Of a DNA stretch of 64,000 bases, positions 51,265-59,611 are shown piece by piece. Each line of letters opens with the position of its first letter. Within the stretch, counting starts at the first letter, position 1. The notes beneath the pieces were generated by a model. That model made no database searches, was not told the origin of the DNA, and saw only the letters and a program-made list of their open reading frames with translations. The stretch spans positions 62,001 through 126,000 of the forward strand of contig NZ_JAOCKJ010000001.1 of NCBI RefSeq assembly GCF_029844725.1, in the 5' to 3' direction. This stretch comes from Pantoea sp. GD03673. GTDB lineage: Bacteria > Pseudomonadota > Gammaproteobacteria > Enterobacterales > Enterobacteriaceae. The translations under genes and the position numbers were made by a program.

Positions 51265-51501
51265 TTATCCGTGACCGATGAGCCAGAGTGCGGCGGTAAC
51301 GCACAGCACAAACAGGGAGAGGTCAAACAGGGTGGGATGCCAGACGTCGCCGGAGTAGATCCAGCCGCGCACCAGCGGGTGAATCAGCAGCCAGAAAAAG
51401 AAGCCGAGCATCACCGCTTTAAAGATCGGCGGGAAAAACAGCGAGGCGCCCACGACCAGATCGGTCAGCGGTTTCGCACCGGATAAAGCAGGAGTGAGCA
51501 C
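51265..51501 (-). CDS. ydhI: DUF1656 small membrane protein YdhI
   Basis: 78 residues, two hydrophobic segments, with [20 protein letters not shown], as in E. coli YdhI and AaeX. First gene of ydhI-ydhJ-ydhK; 5 bases before ydhJ. Divergent from slyA, whose operator lies in the 150-base gap; in E. coli SlyA can affect ydhIJK. Confidence 0.92.
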   Translation of the reverse strand: MLTPALSGAKPLTDLVVGASLFFPPIFKAVMLGFFFWLLIHPLVRGWIYSGDVWHPTLFDLSLFVLCVTAALWLIGHG

Positions 51502-51624
51502 GTGATAACATCCTTCGTTAACCCAAACGGCAGACTGAACGCGCTGCCGCGTGATTGTAGCCTGGTCCGGGATTTGTAATTTGTCCTGTAAACTCGCAGA
51601 ATAGTGTAAAATCTGGCTTGATAG

Positions 51625-51636
51625 CTAGCAAGCTAA
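51625..51636. promoter_or_regulatory. SlyA operator
   Basis: CTAGCAAGCTAA matches the SlyA consensus TTAGCAAGCTAA in 11 of 12 bases, 16 bases before the slyA start. Autoregulation is inferred. Confidence 0.8.
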
Positions 51637-51651
51637 TTATAAGGAGATGAA

Positions 51652-52089
51652 ATGGATACGCCCCTCGGAACGGATTTATCTCGCCTGGTGCGCATCTGGC
51701 GCGCGTTGATTGATCAGCGGCTGAAGCCGCTTGAGCTGACTCAGACTCACTGGGTGACGTTGCACAATATTCATCAACTGCCGCCCGAACAGTCACAGAT
51801 TCAGTTAGCCAAGGCGATTGGTATTGAACAGCCCTCGCTGGTGCGCACGCTGGACCAGCTGGAAGAGAAAGGGTTAATTACCCGCTCGACCTGTGCCAAC
51901 GATCGACGCGCCAAACGCATTAAGCTGACGCAGCAGGCGGAGCCGATTATTGAACAGGTTGAAAGTGTGATCGATGAGACGCGGGATGACATTCTGTCCG
52001 GCATCAGTCGGGAAGAGATCAGTCAGATGGTGACCCTCATCGCCCGGCTGGAGAAAAACATTCTCGACCTTCAGCACAAAGAGAAATAA
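51652..52089 (+). CDS. slyA: MarR-family regulator SlyA
   Basis: 145 residues (E. coli 144). Winged-helix dimer that counters H-NS and controls envelope and virulence genes. The recognition region is [42 protein letters not shown]. Start with aaggagatga upstream. Convergent with slyB. Confidence 0.97.
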   Translation: MDTPLGTDLSRLVRIWRALIDQRLKPLELTQTHWVTLHNIHQLPPEQSQIQLAKAIGIEQPSLVRTLDQLEEKGLITRSTCANDRRAKRIKLTQQAEPIIEQVESVIDETRDDILSGISREEISQMVTLIARLEKNILDLQHKEK

Positions 52090-52118
52090 AAAAACCGACG
52101 CCCAGGCGTCGGTTTTTT
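52088..52118. terminator. Bidirectional terminator between slyA and slyB
   Basis: The stem ccgacgcc (52095-52102) / ggcgtcgg (52105-52112) with an A run on the left and six T on the right. Confidence 0.9.
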
Positions 52119-52129
52119 GTTTAGCGCTA

Positions 52130-52597
52130 TTAGCGAGGTGAAACCGTTACCTGGCTGCCGTTGGACGCCATCACAACACGCTGACCCACGGAGTAACGCG
52201 AGGCGGCCTGTTTCTGAACCACCATGATGGTGTTGCCATCATCCTTACGGATTTCCAGCTCAACGCCATCGGTTTTATTGATTGCGCCCTGAACACCCTG
52301 ACCGGCTACGCCACCCAGAACCGCACCACCGGCTGTCGCCAGGCTACGTCCGGTGCCGCCACCGATGGTGTTACCCAGGAAACCACCCAGCACGGCACCC
52401 CCGATTGCACCGATGACATTGCTCTCATCTCCGCCCTGGATTTTAACCGGACGTACAGAGACTAACGTACCGTATGACACGCTCTGCACCTGCTTAGCTT
52501 CACTGGCACTGTAGGTGTCACCCGACAGCGTACTGGTATTGCTACAACCTGCCAGCATCACACCGGCCAGAGCGACCACAATTACACGCTTAATCAT
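52130..52597 (-). CDS. slyB: Outer-membrane lipoprotein SlyB
   Basis: 155 residues, as in E. coli, from the ATG at 52597. Lipobox LAGC (Cys18). Two glycine-zipper segments (GAIGGAVLGGFLGNTIGGGTG and GGAVLGGVAGQG), then EIRKDDGNTIMVVQKQ. In enterobacteria it forms rings around outer-membrane proteins under stress and is PhoP-regulated; I did not find a PhoP box. On the minus strand a TATACT at 52656-52651 may be the -10. Confidence 0.97.
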   Translation of the reverse strand: MIKRVIVVALAGVMLAGCSNTSTLSGDTYSASEAKQVQSVSYGTLVSVRPVKIQGGDESNVIGAIGGAVLGGFLGNTIGGGTGRSLATAGGAVLGGVAGQGVQGAINKTDGVELEIRKDDGNTIMVVQKQAASRYSVGQRVVMASNGSQVTVSPR

Positions 52598-52879
52598 TTG
52601 AAACTCCTTTAGTCGAGAAGGCGCCACGTTTATCGCTGTATCCTGCACACAGTATAAGACACAAAACTGGCAAATTAATCCCTGTCCGAACAAAACACGG
52701 TTGGACGAAGCATAGACTATGTAAGATCAACAATAATTCAATCGCAGTTTAAAAATAGTCACGTAACGGTACGGGTCCGCACAATCGGATAAAAAGAATT
52801 TAATCATAGAATTAGCGATCATTATTTGTCAGGCTAGCCGCAGATGAATCGCACTTCCCGCCGGAAGTAAGGAATGGCT

Positions 52880-54001
52880 ATGAAATCAGGACGCTATATC
52901 GGGGTAATGTCAGGCACCAGCCTGGATGGAGTGGATGTGGTGCTGGCCGCCATTGATGAGAATATGGTGGCGCAGCAGGCGAGTTACTGCCATCCGATGC
53001 CTCCCGCGCTGCGTCAGGCAATTCTGGGGGTTTGCCAGGGGCAATCCCTGACGCTGTCACAGCTCGGCCAGCTTGATACCCGCCTCGGCCAGCTGTTTGC
53101 GGATGCGGTCATGACATTGATGAAGCGCGAATCGCTGAACGCCAGCGATATTACGGCAATTGGCTGTCATGGTCAGACCGTCTGGCATGAGCCCCAGAGT
53201 GACGCACCTAATACGCTGCAGATTGGTGACAATAACCAGATTGTTGCGGCAACCGGCGTCACTGTGGTCGGCGATTTCCGCCGTCGTGACATGGCGCTGG
53301 GCGGGCAGGGCGCGCCGCTGGTGCCTGCTTTTCATCAGGCGCTGCTTATGGATGCCACTGAACGCCGCATGGTGCTGAATATTGGCGGTATCGCTAATCT
53401 TTCGCTGCTGATCCCCGGTCAGCCGGTGCGCGGTTTTGATACCGGCCCCGGCAACATGTTGCTGGACGCGTGGATCTGGCGTAATCAGGGTCAGGCTTAT
53501 GACAAAGATGCACAGTGGGCGCGCAGCGGATCGGTGATCCCGGCGCTGCTGGAGGCGCTGTTGCGTGAACCCTGGTTTGCGTTGCCGCCACCGAAAAGCA
53601 CCGGGCGCGAGCACTTCAATCTGGGCTGGCTGGAGCAGCATCTGCGCTATTTTCCGGGTCTGGCCCCGCAGGATGTACAGGCCACGCTGGTGGAGCTGAC
53701 CGCCATCACTATCACACAGCAGGTGTTGCTCAATGATGGCTGCGATCGTCTGCTGGTCTGTGGTGGTGGCAGTCGCAATCCGCTGCTGATGGCGCGGCTG
53801 GCGGCGCACCTGCCCGGAACGGAAGTGGCTACCACCGATGCGGCGGGTATCAGTGGTGATGATATGGAGGCGCTGGCGTTTGCCTGGCTGGCGTTCCGCA
53901 CGCTTTCCGGCCTGCCGGGTAATCTGCCTGCGGTGACGGGGGCACGGGAGAAAAGCGTGATTGGCGCAATCTATCCGGCCAACGCACTCTACCGACGCTA
54001 A
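52880..54001 (+). CDS. anmK: Anhydro-N-acetylmuramic acid kinase
   Basis: 373 residues (E. coli 369). Phosphorylates and opens 1,6-anhydroMurNAc to MurNAc-6-P in peptidoglycan recycling. I start at 52880 since taagga ends at 52873, spaced 6 bases; the ATG at 52874 directly touches it. ASKHA-type fold with [12 protein letters not shown] near the start, [21 protein letters not shown] and [10 protein letters not shown], and [12 protein letters not shown]. Confidence 0.97.
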   Translation: MKSGRYIGVMSGTSLDGVDVVLAAIDENMVAQQASYCHPMPPALRQAILGVCQGQSLTLSQLGQLDTRLGQLFADAVMTLMKRESLNASDITAIGCHGQTVWHEPQSDAPNTLQIGDNNQIVAATGVTVVGDFRRRDMALGGQGAPLVPAFHQALLMDATERRMVLNIGGIANLSLLIPGQPVRGFDTGPGNMLLDAWIWRNQGQAYDKDAQWARSGSVIPALLEALLREPWFALPPPKSTGREHFNLGWLEQHLRYFPGLAPQDVQATLVELTAITITQQVLLNDGCDRLLVCGGGSRNPLLMARLAAHLPGTEVATTDAAGISGDDMEALAFAWLAFRTLSGLPGNLPAVTGAREKSVIGAIYPANALYRR

Positions 54002-54007
54002 GCGGGA

Positions 54008-54031
54008 TCCGGGGGCAATACTGCCCCCGGA
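54008..54031. terminator. GC-rich hairpin after anmK
   Basis: A perfect 10-bp stem tccgggggca / tgcccccgga, loop atac, 6 bases past anmK and 16 bases from the convergent gene at 54047. No T run. Confidence 0.45.
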
Positions 54032-54046
54032 GGTGACCGGCGACCG

Positions 54047-54280
54047 TCAGGCGGCACCGGAGAGATGCGTCAGATTACGCACCCCGGTGATGACCGTCGC
54101 GACCATCGTTTCACGTCGGGTGATCACCTCAACCTGGTAAAACCGGCTGCGGTAGGCGATGGAGTAGATGATGGGATGGTACTTATTACCTTCTCCGTAG
54201 CGGGCGTAGTGCGCTTCGAGGGCACGGGTCGCTGCCAGGATATGGGAGGGTTCTTTATCACCGCGGATGATTTGCTTCAT
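54047..54280 (-). CDS. Small DUF4060-like protein
   Basis: 77 residues, starting MKQIIRGDKEPSHILAATRA with gagga upstream. It resembles the small DUF4060 proteins of enterobacteria as I remember them; function unknown. One Tyr-rich beta segment (KYHPIIYSIAYRSRFYQVEVI). No signal or membrane segment. It lies just past anmK, where the E. coli gene order breaks off. Confidence 0.7.
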   Translation of the reverse strand: MKQIIRGDKEPSHILAATRALEAHYARYGEGNKYHPIIYSIAYRSRFYQVEVITRRETMVATVITGVRNLTHLSGAA

Positions 54281-54508
54281 TCAGTTCCTCAAATGCTGTC
54301 CCTGGAGTCACGTCGCACGCATGGCGCGTAGCGCTGGCCTAAACACTGAACATCTGACTGCTAAACATTTAATCACTGATGGGGGTCATGACTGACTGTG
54401 ACGCGGGAAGATGACAGAAAGATGATCCTCCGGCGCTGTTAATTATTTAGCAGCAGCCGGGGGATCCAGCAAGGCAGGGGATCGTAAATTCATCCAAATC
54501 GCAAAGGG

Positions 54509-55720
54509 TTAAATCAGCTCCGGCCAGGCCACAGCGGCAACGCCATTCAGTTCCGGTTTTGAGAACAGGAAGCCCTGAAACTGGGTCACGCCTGCGGCTT
54601 CCAGCCACATCCACTCTTCCGGTTGTTCAATACCTTCGGCGATAACGCCAATCTCCAGTGAGGCGCAGCATTTCAGAATGGCATGAATGATCGCCTGCTT
54701 CGGTCCACTTTTATGCACATCAGAGATGATGGCACGGTCAATCTTGATCTTGTCGGGCTGAATGCGGGTCAGCAGCGACAGCCCGGCAAAACCGGCACCG
54801 AAATCATCCAGCGCCAGGCTGATGCCGGCCGCTTTCAGCTGCCGGATAGCGGCTTCAAACGCCTCAGGCTGCGAGATAATTTCATTTTCGGTGAACTCAA
54901 CCATGATCTGCTCTGGCACCAGCCCCTGTGCAGCAATCTCATCCAGCAAAAAAGGGACAGCGTCGGGCACTTCCACCAGCGTCATCGGCAGCAGATTGAT
55001 CGACAGCGTCATTCCCTCAATGCCCAGTTGCTTCGCCTGGGCGAAAGCGATCTTTTTCGACCTCAGATCGATCTGATAAAGCTGATCGCGTGTCAGGCGG
55101 GCAAAATAGTCGAGCGGCGATTCGCCCTGCGGGCCACGCAGCAGCGCCTCCAGCGAAACGATTTCGCAGGCGAACGGATCAACGATGGGCTGAAACGCAA
55201 AGCTGACCTCGTCGGACGCCAGCAGTGCTGCATCGCCTTCACGCTGCTCTGACGTGTTACGAATAAACGTCCAGCCGCTGGCGGCAGGAATTTCAAAATA
55301 GTTCTCTTTTTCACGCGCTTCAACAAAGGTGCGCAGGAACTGCAGTGCGCGATCGGCATAGGTCATCTGGTATTTCGTGGTGCATTTTGCCAGCACTGAT
55401 TCCAGCACGGTTTCCTGATCGTGCAATCGCAGATCGAACAGCTCCATACCGACGTGACCAAAACGCCGCGCCGGTGCGAAATCGCGCAACAGTTCAACCA
55501 GATTGTGGTGGCGCGGATCCTGGCAAATCCGGCTGTAGACCGCCTTTACCGCCGTCTCGGGACCTTCCAGCAGCTGGAAAAAATGCGTGCCATTGAACAG
55601 TAAAATTCCGGTGACGCTGGACGATTTATTGATTTTATTCGCTTTCCGCGCCAAATCATTCAGGGTCTCGAGCTGCACATGTTCAGTGATGTGGCTGCGA
55701 TAGATGATTGTCGACAACAT
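54509..55720 (-). CDS. BLUF-EAL blue-light-regulated c-di-GMP phosphodiesterase
   Basis: 403 residues, similar in layout and sequence to E. coli BluF (YcgF) and Klebsiella BlrP1. BLUF domain at 1-95 with the flavin residues Tyr7, Asn31, Gln49 and Met92; a linker to about 170; EAL domain to the end. Unlike E. coli BluF, whose EAL domain is degenerate, all catalytic positions are present: Glu191 (EALLR), Asn242, Glu275, Asp305-Asp306 (DDFG), Lys326 and Glu362. So light-driven hydrolysis of c-di-GMP is expected, as shown for BlrP1. I see no bluR-type regulator beside it. Confidence 0.92.
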   Translation of the reverse strand: MLSTIIYRSHITEHVQLETLNDLARKANKINKSSSVTGILLFNGTHFFQLLEGPETAVKAVYSRICQDPRHHNLVELLRDFAPARRFGHVGMELFDLRLHDQETVLESVLAKCTTKYQMTYADRALQFLRTFVEAREKENYFEIPAASGWTFIRNTSEQREGDAALLASDEVSFAFQPIVDPFACEIVSLEALLRGPQGESPLDYFARLTRDQLYQIDLRSKKIAFAQAKQLGIEGMTLSINLLPMTLVEVPDAVPFLLDEIAAQGLVPEQIMVEFTENEIISQPEAFEAAIRQLKAAGISLALDDFGAGFAGLSLLTRIQPDKIKIDRAIISDVHKSGPKQAIIHAILKCCASLEIGVIAEGIEQPEEWMWLEAAGVTQFQGFLFSKPELNGVAAVAWPELI

Positions 55721-55820
55721 AAAGGTTTCCGGAATTTTTTATTTTTTGTTAAGGCACCTTACCAGAAGCTTCTCCTGGGGAAAACGAGGGCCAGTGCGTC
55801 TTTCTTATTCTGACTCTATT

Positions 55821-56345
55821 TTAGTCAACCGGCGGCGTAGTATCACCTGTTCCCAGAGAACGTTGCATAAAAACGGTATCCAGCCAGCGGCCCTGTTTGA
55901 AACCTACCGAGCGCAGGGTGCCCGTTATCTCAAAGCCCGCAGCACGGTGCACGGCAATCGACCCCCGGTTCTCGCTGTCGCCAACGTTGGCGATCAGCTG
56001 GCGAAACCCGGCCTGCTCAGCCCAGGTAATGGCATGGTCTAACAGACGTGAACCGGCACCGCGTTTCTGAAAGCCGGGGTCAATATAAATCGAATCTTCC
56101 AGCGTATGCCGGTAGGCGTGGCGCGGGCGATAAGGTGCCAGATAACAAAAACCACGCACGTCGCCCTCGCTGACGACGATGAACCACGGCAGGCCCGCCT
56201 GCTGAATCTTACGCATCCGCTCACCCATCTCTGCCGCGTCAGGCGGCACGGTCTCAAAGGAGCCGGTGCCATTAAGGACATGCCAGGCGTAAATCTGCTG
56301 AATCGCCGGAATGTGGCGCTCATCTGTCTCAAAAATTTCCATCAT
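55821..56345 (-). CDS. GNAT acetyltransferase, phosphinothricin/L-amino-acid type
   Basis: 174 residues from the ATG at 56345 with aggaag upstream (the next ATG is at 56342). GNAT fold with the acetyl-CoA loop around YIDPGFQKRGAGSRLL, then ENRGSIAVHRAAGFEITG and GFKQGRWLDTVFMQ, typical of the Pat/MnaT group that acetylates phosphinothricin, methionine sulfoximine or related amino acids. Substrate not decided by sequence. Gene is 100 bases upstream of the BLUF-EAL gene on the same strand. Confidence 0.85.
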   Translation of the reverse strand: MMEIFETDERHIPAIQQIYAWHVLNGTGSFETVPPDAAEMGERMRKIQQAGLPWFIVVSEGDVRGFCYLAPYRPRHAYRHTLEDSIYIDPGFQKRGAGSRLLDHAITWAEQAGFRQLIANVGDSENRGSIAVHRAAGFEITGTLRSVGFKQGRWLDTVFMQRSLGTGDTTPPVD

Positions 56346-56627
56346 GGGTTTCTTCCTGAGTGTCTGCAGTTGTCGAAAAATCAACGGTATAGCGGACAGT
56401 CAGCGTGCGCAATATAAATTTCATCTGCTTCAGTCATTTTATTACTGCTGCTTTATCCAGGACTATTCCTGGCAGGAAAAGGAGACGACGATTTGCCACT
56501 GTAATGCCGCTACTGAATGGCGATTAAGCCTATTCTGAAAACAGCATCAGCCGGATGATTCGCACCGGGGTTAAGGCTATTATCTCTGCCGCTTCGGTAG
56601 AATTAACGCATAGACGGGAGGCGCAGT

Positions 56628-56864
56628 ATGATGCGATTTGTTGATTTTCTCACGAGTAAGCAGGGGCTGCGTGCCGCACGAAATCACTGCTTCGAATTAA
56701 ATGGTGTGGTACTGGGCCATTTTACGGCGTTATTCCTGCAGGATAATCAGATCATATTTACCAAAGACGGTAAGCAGTGTGCGGTGCCTTATTATCTGGG
56801 ACCCGATGAAGATTTACTTCAGCAAAAAGTTAATCCGCGCATTAAGAATATTCGCGCCATCTGA
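56628..56864 (+). CDS. Hypothetical small protein
   Basis: 78 residues, MMRFVDFLTSKQGLRAARNH at the start; not recognised. Strong Shine-Dalgarno gggagg (56616-56621) supports expression; ATG at 56628 or 56631. Mixed alpha/beta, soluble, no signal peptide. The 282 bases upstream, shared with the divergent acetyltransferase gene, show no named motif. Confidence 0.6.
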   Translation: MMRFVDFLTSKQGLRAARNHCFELNGVVLGHFTALFLQDNQIIFTKDGKQCAVPYYLGPDEDLLQQKVNPRIKNIRAI

Positions 56865-57017
56865 AATATTCCGGCGCTGCTTTTATCGGCAGAGAAAGCG
56901 TGCTGACATAATCACTCCTCCTCAGCCGGGCCGTTTATTTCACGCTGTCTGGCAAAGAACTTCAGCGATTATTTGTTTCACTCCACGCGCGTTATTATGC
57001 CATCCGGTAATGATGGC

Positions 57018-58166
57018 TTATTGGCCGGATGCATTAATGCTGTGCGACGGTGTAATAAACAGCAGGAGCAGGGCGGTGGCTGCAAACAGCGTCAATGCCG
57101 TACTGGCACCTGACAGGGCAGAGAGCTGACCAAACAGCAGCGATCCCGCAGCCTGACCCATCGCCAGCATAAAAAACAGGATACCGACGCCGGTCGCCGG
57201 ATCTTCAGCCGTCGCGTGTGCGCCCCATACCAGCAGCACGCCCGACAGCGTGACATAACCTGCGCCGCAGCAGGCCACCGCGATCAGCAAACCGGTGGAT
57301 TCACCCCGGCTGAAGGCCAGAACCAGTAGCGGCAATGCCATCCCGCACAGCGACAGCCGGTAAACGGCGTTCAGTCCGATACGGGCTGCGACCGGGCCGG
57401 TTGCTGCACCTGCAATGCCTGCCCCGCCGGCAATCAGCCAGAGTAAACGGGCGGTCTCTTCATCAACGCCGACATGCTGGCGCAGCAGGGCCGATCCAAA
57501 GCTCCACCAGGCCGCACTCACCAGGCCTGAAATCAACGCGATGCCCATCAGCCGACGCACAGCGCGACGATACAGACGCTGGTGCCAGTGGCGCACGCTG
57601 GCGGCGCGACCGGTGGCCTGAGCCGACAGCACGCGCATCACCGGCAGCAGGCAGGTCAGTGACAGCAGGGCGAACAGCAGGCAGGCGGCCCGCCAGCCGC
57701 CGGGCAGCACGCTCAGGATCACCACGGTCAGAATAATGCCTGCACTGGTGCCCGCGTTGATCAGGGTATTGATGCGCGGCTGATCGGCAACCGGGATTCG
57801 GCTGCTGACTGCCGCGGCCAGAGCGGGTGAAGCCAGGCCTGAGCTCAATCCGGCAATAAACAGGCCGGTCGCCAGCAGCAGCGGTGAGGAGGCACAGGCG
57901 AGCAGCAGCAGACCTGACGCTGCACTGAGGGTAGCCAGCAGTGCAGTCAGCCGGGCACCGTAACGCTCGGCCAGGACGGCTGCGGTGAGAATAGTGAGGC
58001 AGTACGCCACAAAGCTGCAGGCTGACAGCAAGCCCGCCTGCTGCGGGCTGAACGGGATATCTTTTACGATAGCGGGCAGCATCAATCCCCACGAGAAGCG
58101 CGCCATGCCGTACGTCACAGCAATCAGGCTAAAGCCGGTCAGCGCCAGCGCGGTGGGTGACTTCAT
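57018..58166 (-). CDS. MFS transporter (YbfB/YjiJ-like)
   Basis: 382 residues with about twelve hydrophobic segments; opens ALTGFSLIAVTYGMARFSWGLMLPAI, resembling the YbfB/YjiJ group of MFS proteins. Loop 2-3 has ERYGARLTAL instead of the classical motif. Substrate unknown. Start overlaps the stop of the TetR gene by 4 bases, so regulator and pump are one operon. Confidence 0.85.
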   Translation of the reverse strand: MKSPTALALTGFSLIAVTYGMARFSWGLMLPAIVKDIPFSPQQAGLLSACSFVAYCLTILTAAVLAERYGARLTALLATLSAASGLLLLACASSPLLLATGLFIAGLSSGLASPALAAAVSSRIPVADQPRINTLINAGTSAGIILTVVILSVLPGGWRAACLLFALLSLTCLLPVMRVLSAQATGRAASVRHWHQRLYRRAVRRLMGIALISGLVSAAWWSFGSALLRQHVGVDEETARLLWLIAGGAGIAGAATGPVAARIGLNAVYRLSLCGMALPLLVLAFSRGESTGLLIAVACCGAGYVTLSGVLLVWGAHATAEDPATGVGILFFMLAMGQAAGSLLFGQLSALSGASTALTLFAATALLLLFITPSHSINASGQ

Positions 58167-58702
58167 CTGGCCGCTTCACTCTGCAGCAACTGGTCGGCGA
58201 CCAGCGACGCCTGCCGGGCAGCAGCAGGACCGGTTATCAGCGCCGTGGTAATCGCACCCTCAAAGAGTATCCAGATGGCATCACTCAGCTGCTGATGGAC
58301 TTCGCCGCGCCGATGCGTCACACACTGGGTGATGTAATCACGCATCGCGGCGCGAAAGGCCAGTGCCTGCGATGCCAGCTCAGCATCCCGCTCGGCATAC
58401 TCTCCCCAGGCTTTCAGAAAAAAGCAGCCACGTGCGCCGTTATTCATCGTCCACTCGCCCAGCACGGCAAACAGATGCGCTATGGCCTCAGGCTGTTGTG
58501 CTGGCAGCAGGTCAGCCATAAAGCGCTGCTCGCGGGCATTAAGCACTGCGGCGGTAAGGGCTTCGCGGGAGGCGAAGTGATGATAAAGCGTACGGGTAGA
58601 GACCCCCGCCTCGCGACAGAGTTGATCGGTACTGGTGGCGTGGAAGCCATGGGTATAGAAGAGCCGCTCGGCGGCCTGAAGGATATCGTCTCTCTTTTTC
58701 AT
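58163..58702 (-). CDS. TetR-family regulator of the adjacent MFS gene
   Basis: 179 residues. N-terminal helix-turn-helix at about 5-50 (ILQAAERLFYTHGFHATSTDQLCREAGVSTRTLYHHFASREAL), C-terminal ligand domain with one Cys (ARGCFFLKAWGEYAERDAELASQ). A long palindrome 5 bases upstream of the start is its probable operator. Self-regulation and control of the MFS gene are inferred. Confidence 0.9.
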   Translation of the reverse strand: MKKRDDILQAAERLFYTHGFHATSTDQLCREAGVSTRTLYHHFASREALTAAVLNAREQRFMADLLPAQQPEAIAHLFAVLGEWTMNNGARGCFFLKAWGEYAERDAELASQALAFRAAMRDYITQCVTHRRGEVHQQLSDAIWILFEGAITTALITGPAAARQASLVADQLLQSEAAR

Positions 58703-58707
58703 TGTTT

Positions 58708-58733
58708 AAAAGTAAACCGATCGTTTTACTTTT
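58708..58733. promoter_or_regulatory. Putative TetR operator
   Basis: A 26-bp palindrome with 12 of 13 paired positions. Each arm is AAAAGTAAA and the centre is CGATCG. It overlaps the likely promoter of the TetR-MFS operon. Confidence 0.78.
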
Positions 58734-58764
58734 TCAAGCCAGCCGCTATTGATTGCTTGCGCCG

Positions 58765-58860
58765 GTATTGATAAACCCCCGACTCCGCGTGCGTCAGCGC
58801 TTCGCTAAAAGAGACGCGCTATGCCGGCTTCACCCTTTTTCAGCTTCAGTTTATCAATAC
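58765..58860. repeat. Perfect 12-bp inverted repeat enclosing a hairpin
   Basis: GTATTGATAAAC at 58765-58776 is the reverse complement of 58849-58860. Inside, gcgtc (58791-58795) pairs with gacgc (58813-58817), and agcg / cgct pair within that. It could be a structured RNA or the remnant of a small inverted-repeat element; no target-site duplication is seen. Confidence 0.5.
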
Positions 58861-59235
58861 TCATACGTACCCCTGCGGCGGGTAATAGCGCCTGCTGCCG
58901 TGCTAATCATAATGCGGTGTTACATGAGGTCTGCCAGAGCGTTATGTCACCTATATTTTTGTTTTTTATGGATTATTATGTTTTATCGATGCATAAGCAC
59001 TGTAAATGAAAGCAGGGCGACAAAGCGGGCCGGAGCCCACGGGTACGCCGAATGGCTGAAGCGACAGGCGTGGCTGAAAAGGGCATATTCTCAAAGTCGG
59101 TTTGACTGACGCAATAAAGTGGTTTTAGGGATAATTCTCAGTTAGTTTAATAAAGCTTCAGATTACAAATAAAACCTCTTACCAATTTTGGTTCGTTTTT
59201 TTACGACACATACAGCAACTATCAGGATGACTACC

Positions 59236-59511
59236 ATGCTCAAAGCCAGCTATTATTATCTGTGCCCGCGTCCCATGGGTGGATGGATTTTACACAAAGA
59301 AGGTTGCGTTAATCTGTCAAAGAACGATAAACGCGTTTTTATTGGTTCGCTTTATACCCGGCAGCAGGCGCTGGCGGTGGCGAAAATACACCACGCGAAT
59401 GCCATACTCTGTAATGCCTGCCTGAGCACCTTTATTTGCCCGACCAGTATCAGCACGGCAATTAAACCGACCCGTTCGGCAACGCCTACCCGCCATACGC
59501 CAAAGCATTAA
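59236..59511 (+). CDS. Hypothetical cysteine-rich small protein
   Basis: 91 residues from the ATG at 59236, spaced 8 bases from agga (an ATG at 59227 overlaps the Shine-Dalgarno). Not recognised. Cysteines at 10, 24, 59, 62 and 68; His20-Cys24 and Cys59-Cys62 (ILCNACL) could make one zinc site. The body reads as a beta-hairpin followed by a helix (RQQALAVAKIHHANAIL). The C-terminal 20 residues are Thr/Ser/Pro-rich and low complexity. Confidence 0.6.
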   Translation: MLKASYYYLCPRPMGGWILHKEGCVNLSKNDKRVFIGSLYTRQQALAVAKIHHANAILCNACLSTFICPTSISTAIKPTRSATPTRHTPKH

Positions 59512-59575
59512 TTCGCTGATATTAACGGGCGGCGGGAAAAGGAAATAAAGAGAATGACCAGGGCGAGGCATTCAG

Positions 59576-59606
59576 AATAAAAAGGGCAGCGTAACGGCGC
59601 TGCCCT
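59576..59606 (-). terminator. Terminator of the SDR gene
   Basis: A 9-bp stem agggcagcg / cgctgccct; the A run at its left is a T run on the minus strand. The stem begins 6 bases past the SDR stop. Confidence 0.82.
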
Positions 59607-59611
59607 GATAT

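Larger units (their letters stand above)
58703..59235. other. Gap with TetR operator and a spaced inverted repeat
   Basis: 533 bases without a supported gene. It holds the palindrome 58708-58733 and the inverted repeat 58765-58860. From 58861 to 59235 I see AT-rich sequence; the Shine-Dalgarno agga (59224-59227) of the next gene is at its right end. Confidence 0.6.

Noticed and set aside
52598..52760. PhoP box upstream of slyB
   Set aside because: No GTTTA-N5-GTTTA direct repeat is visible in either orientation.
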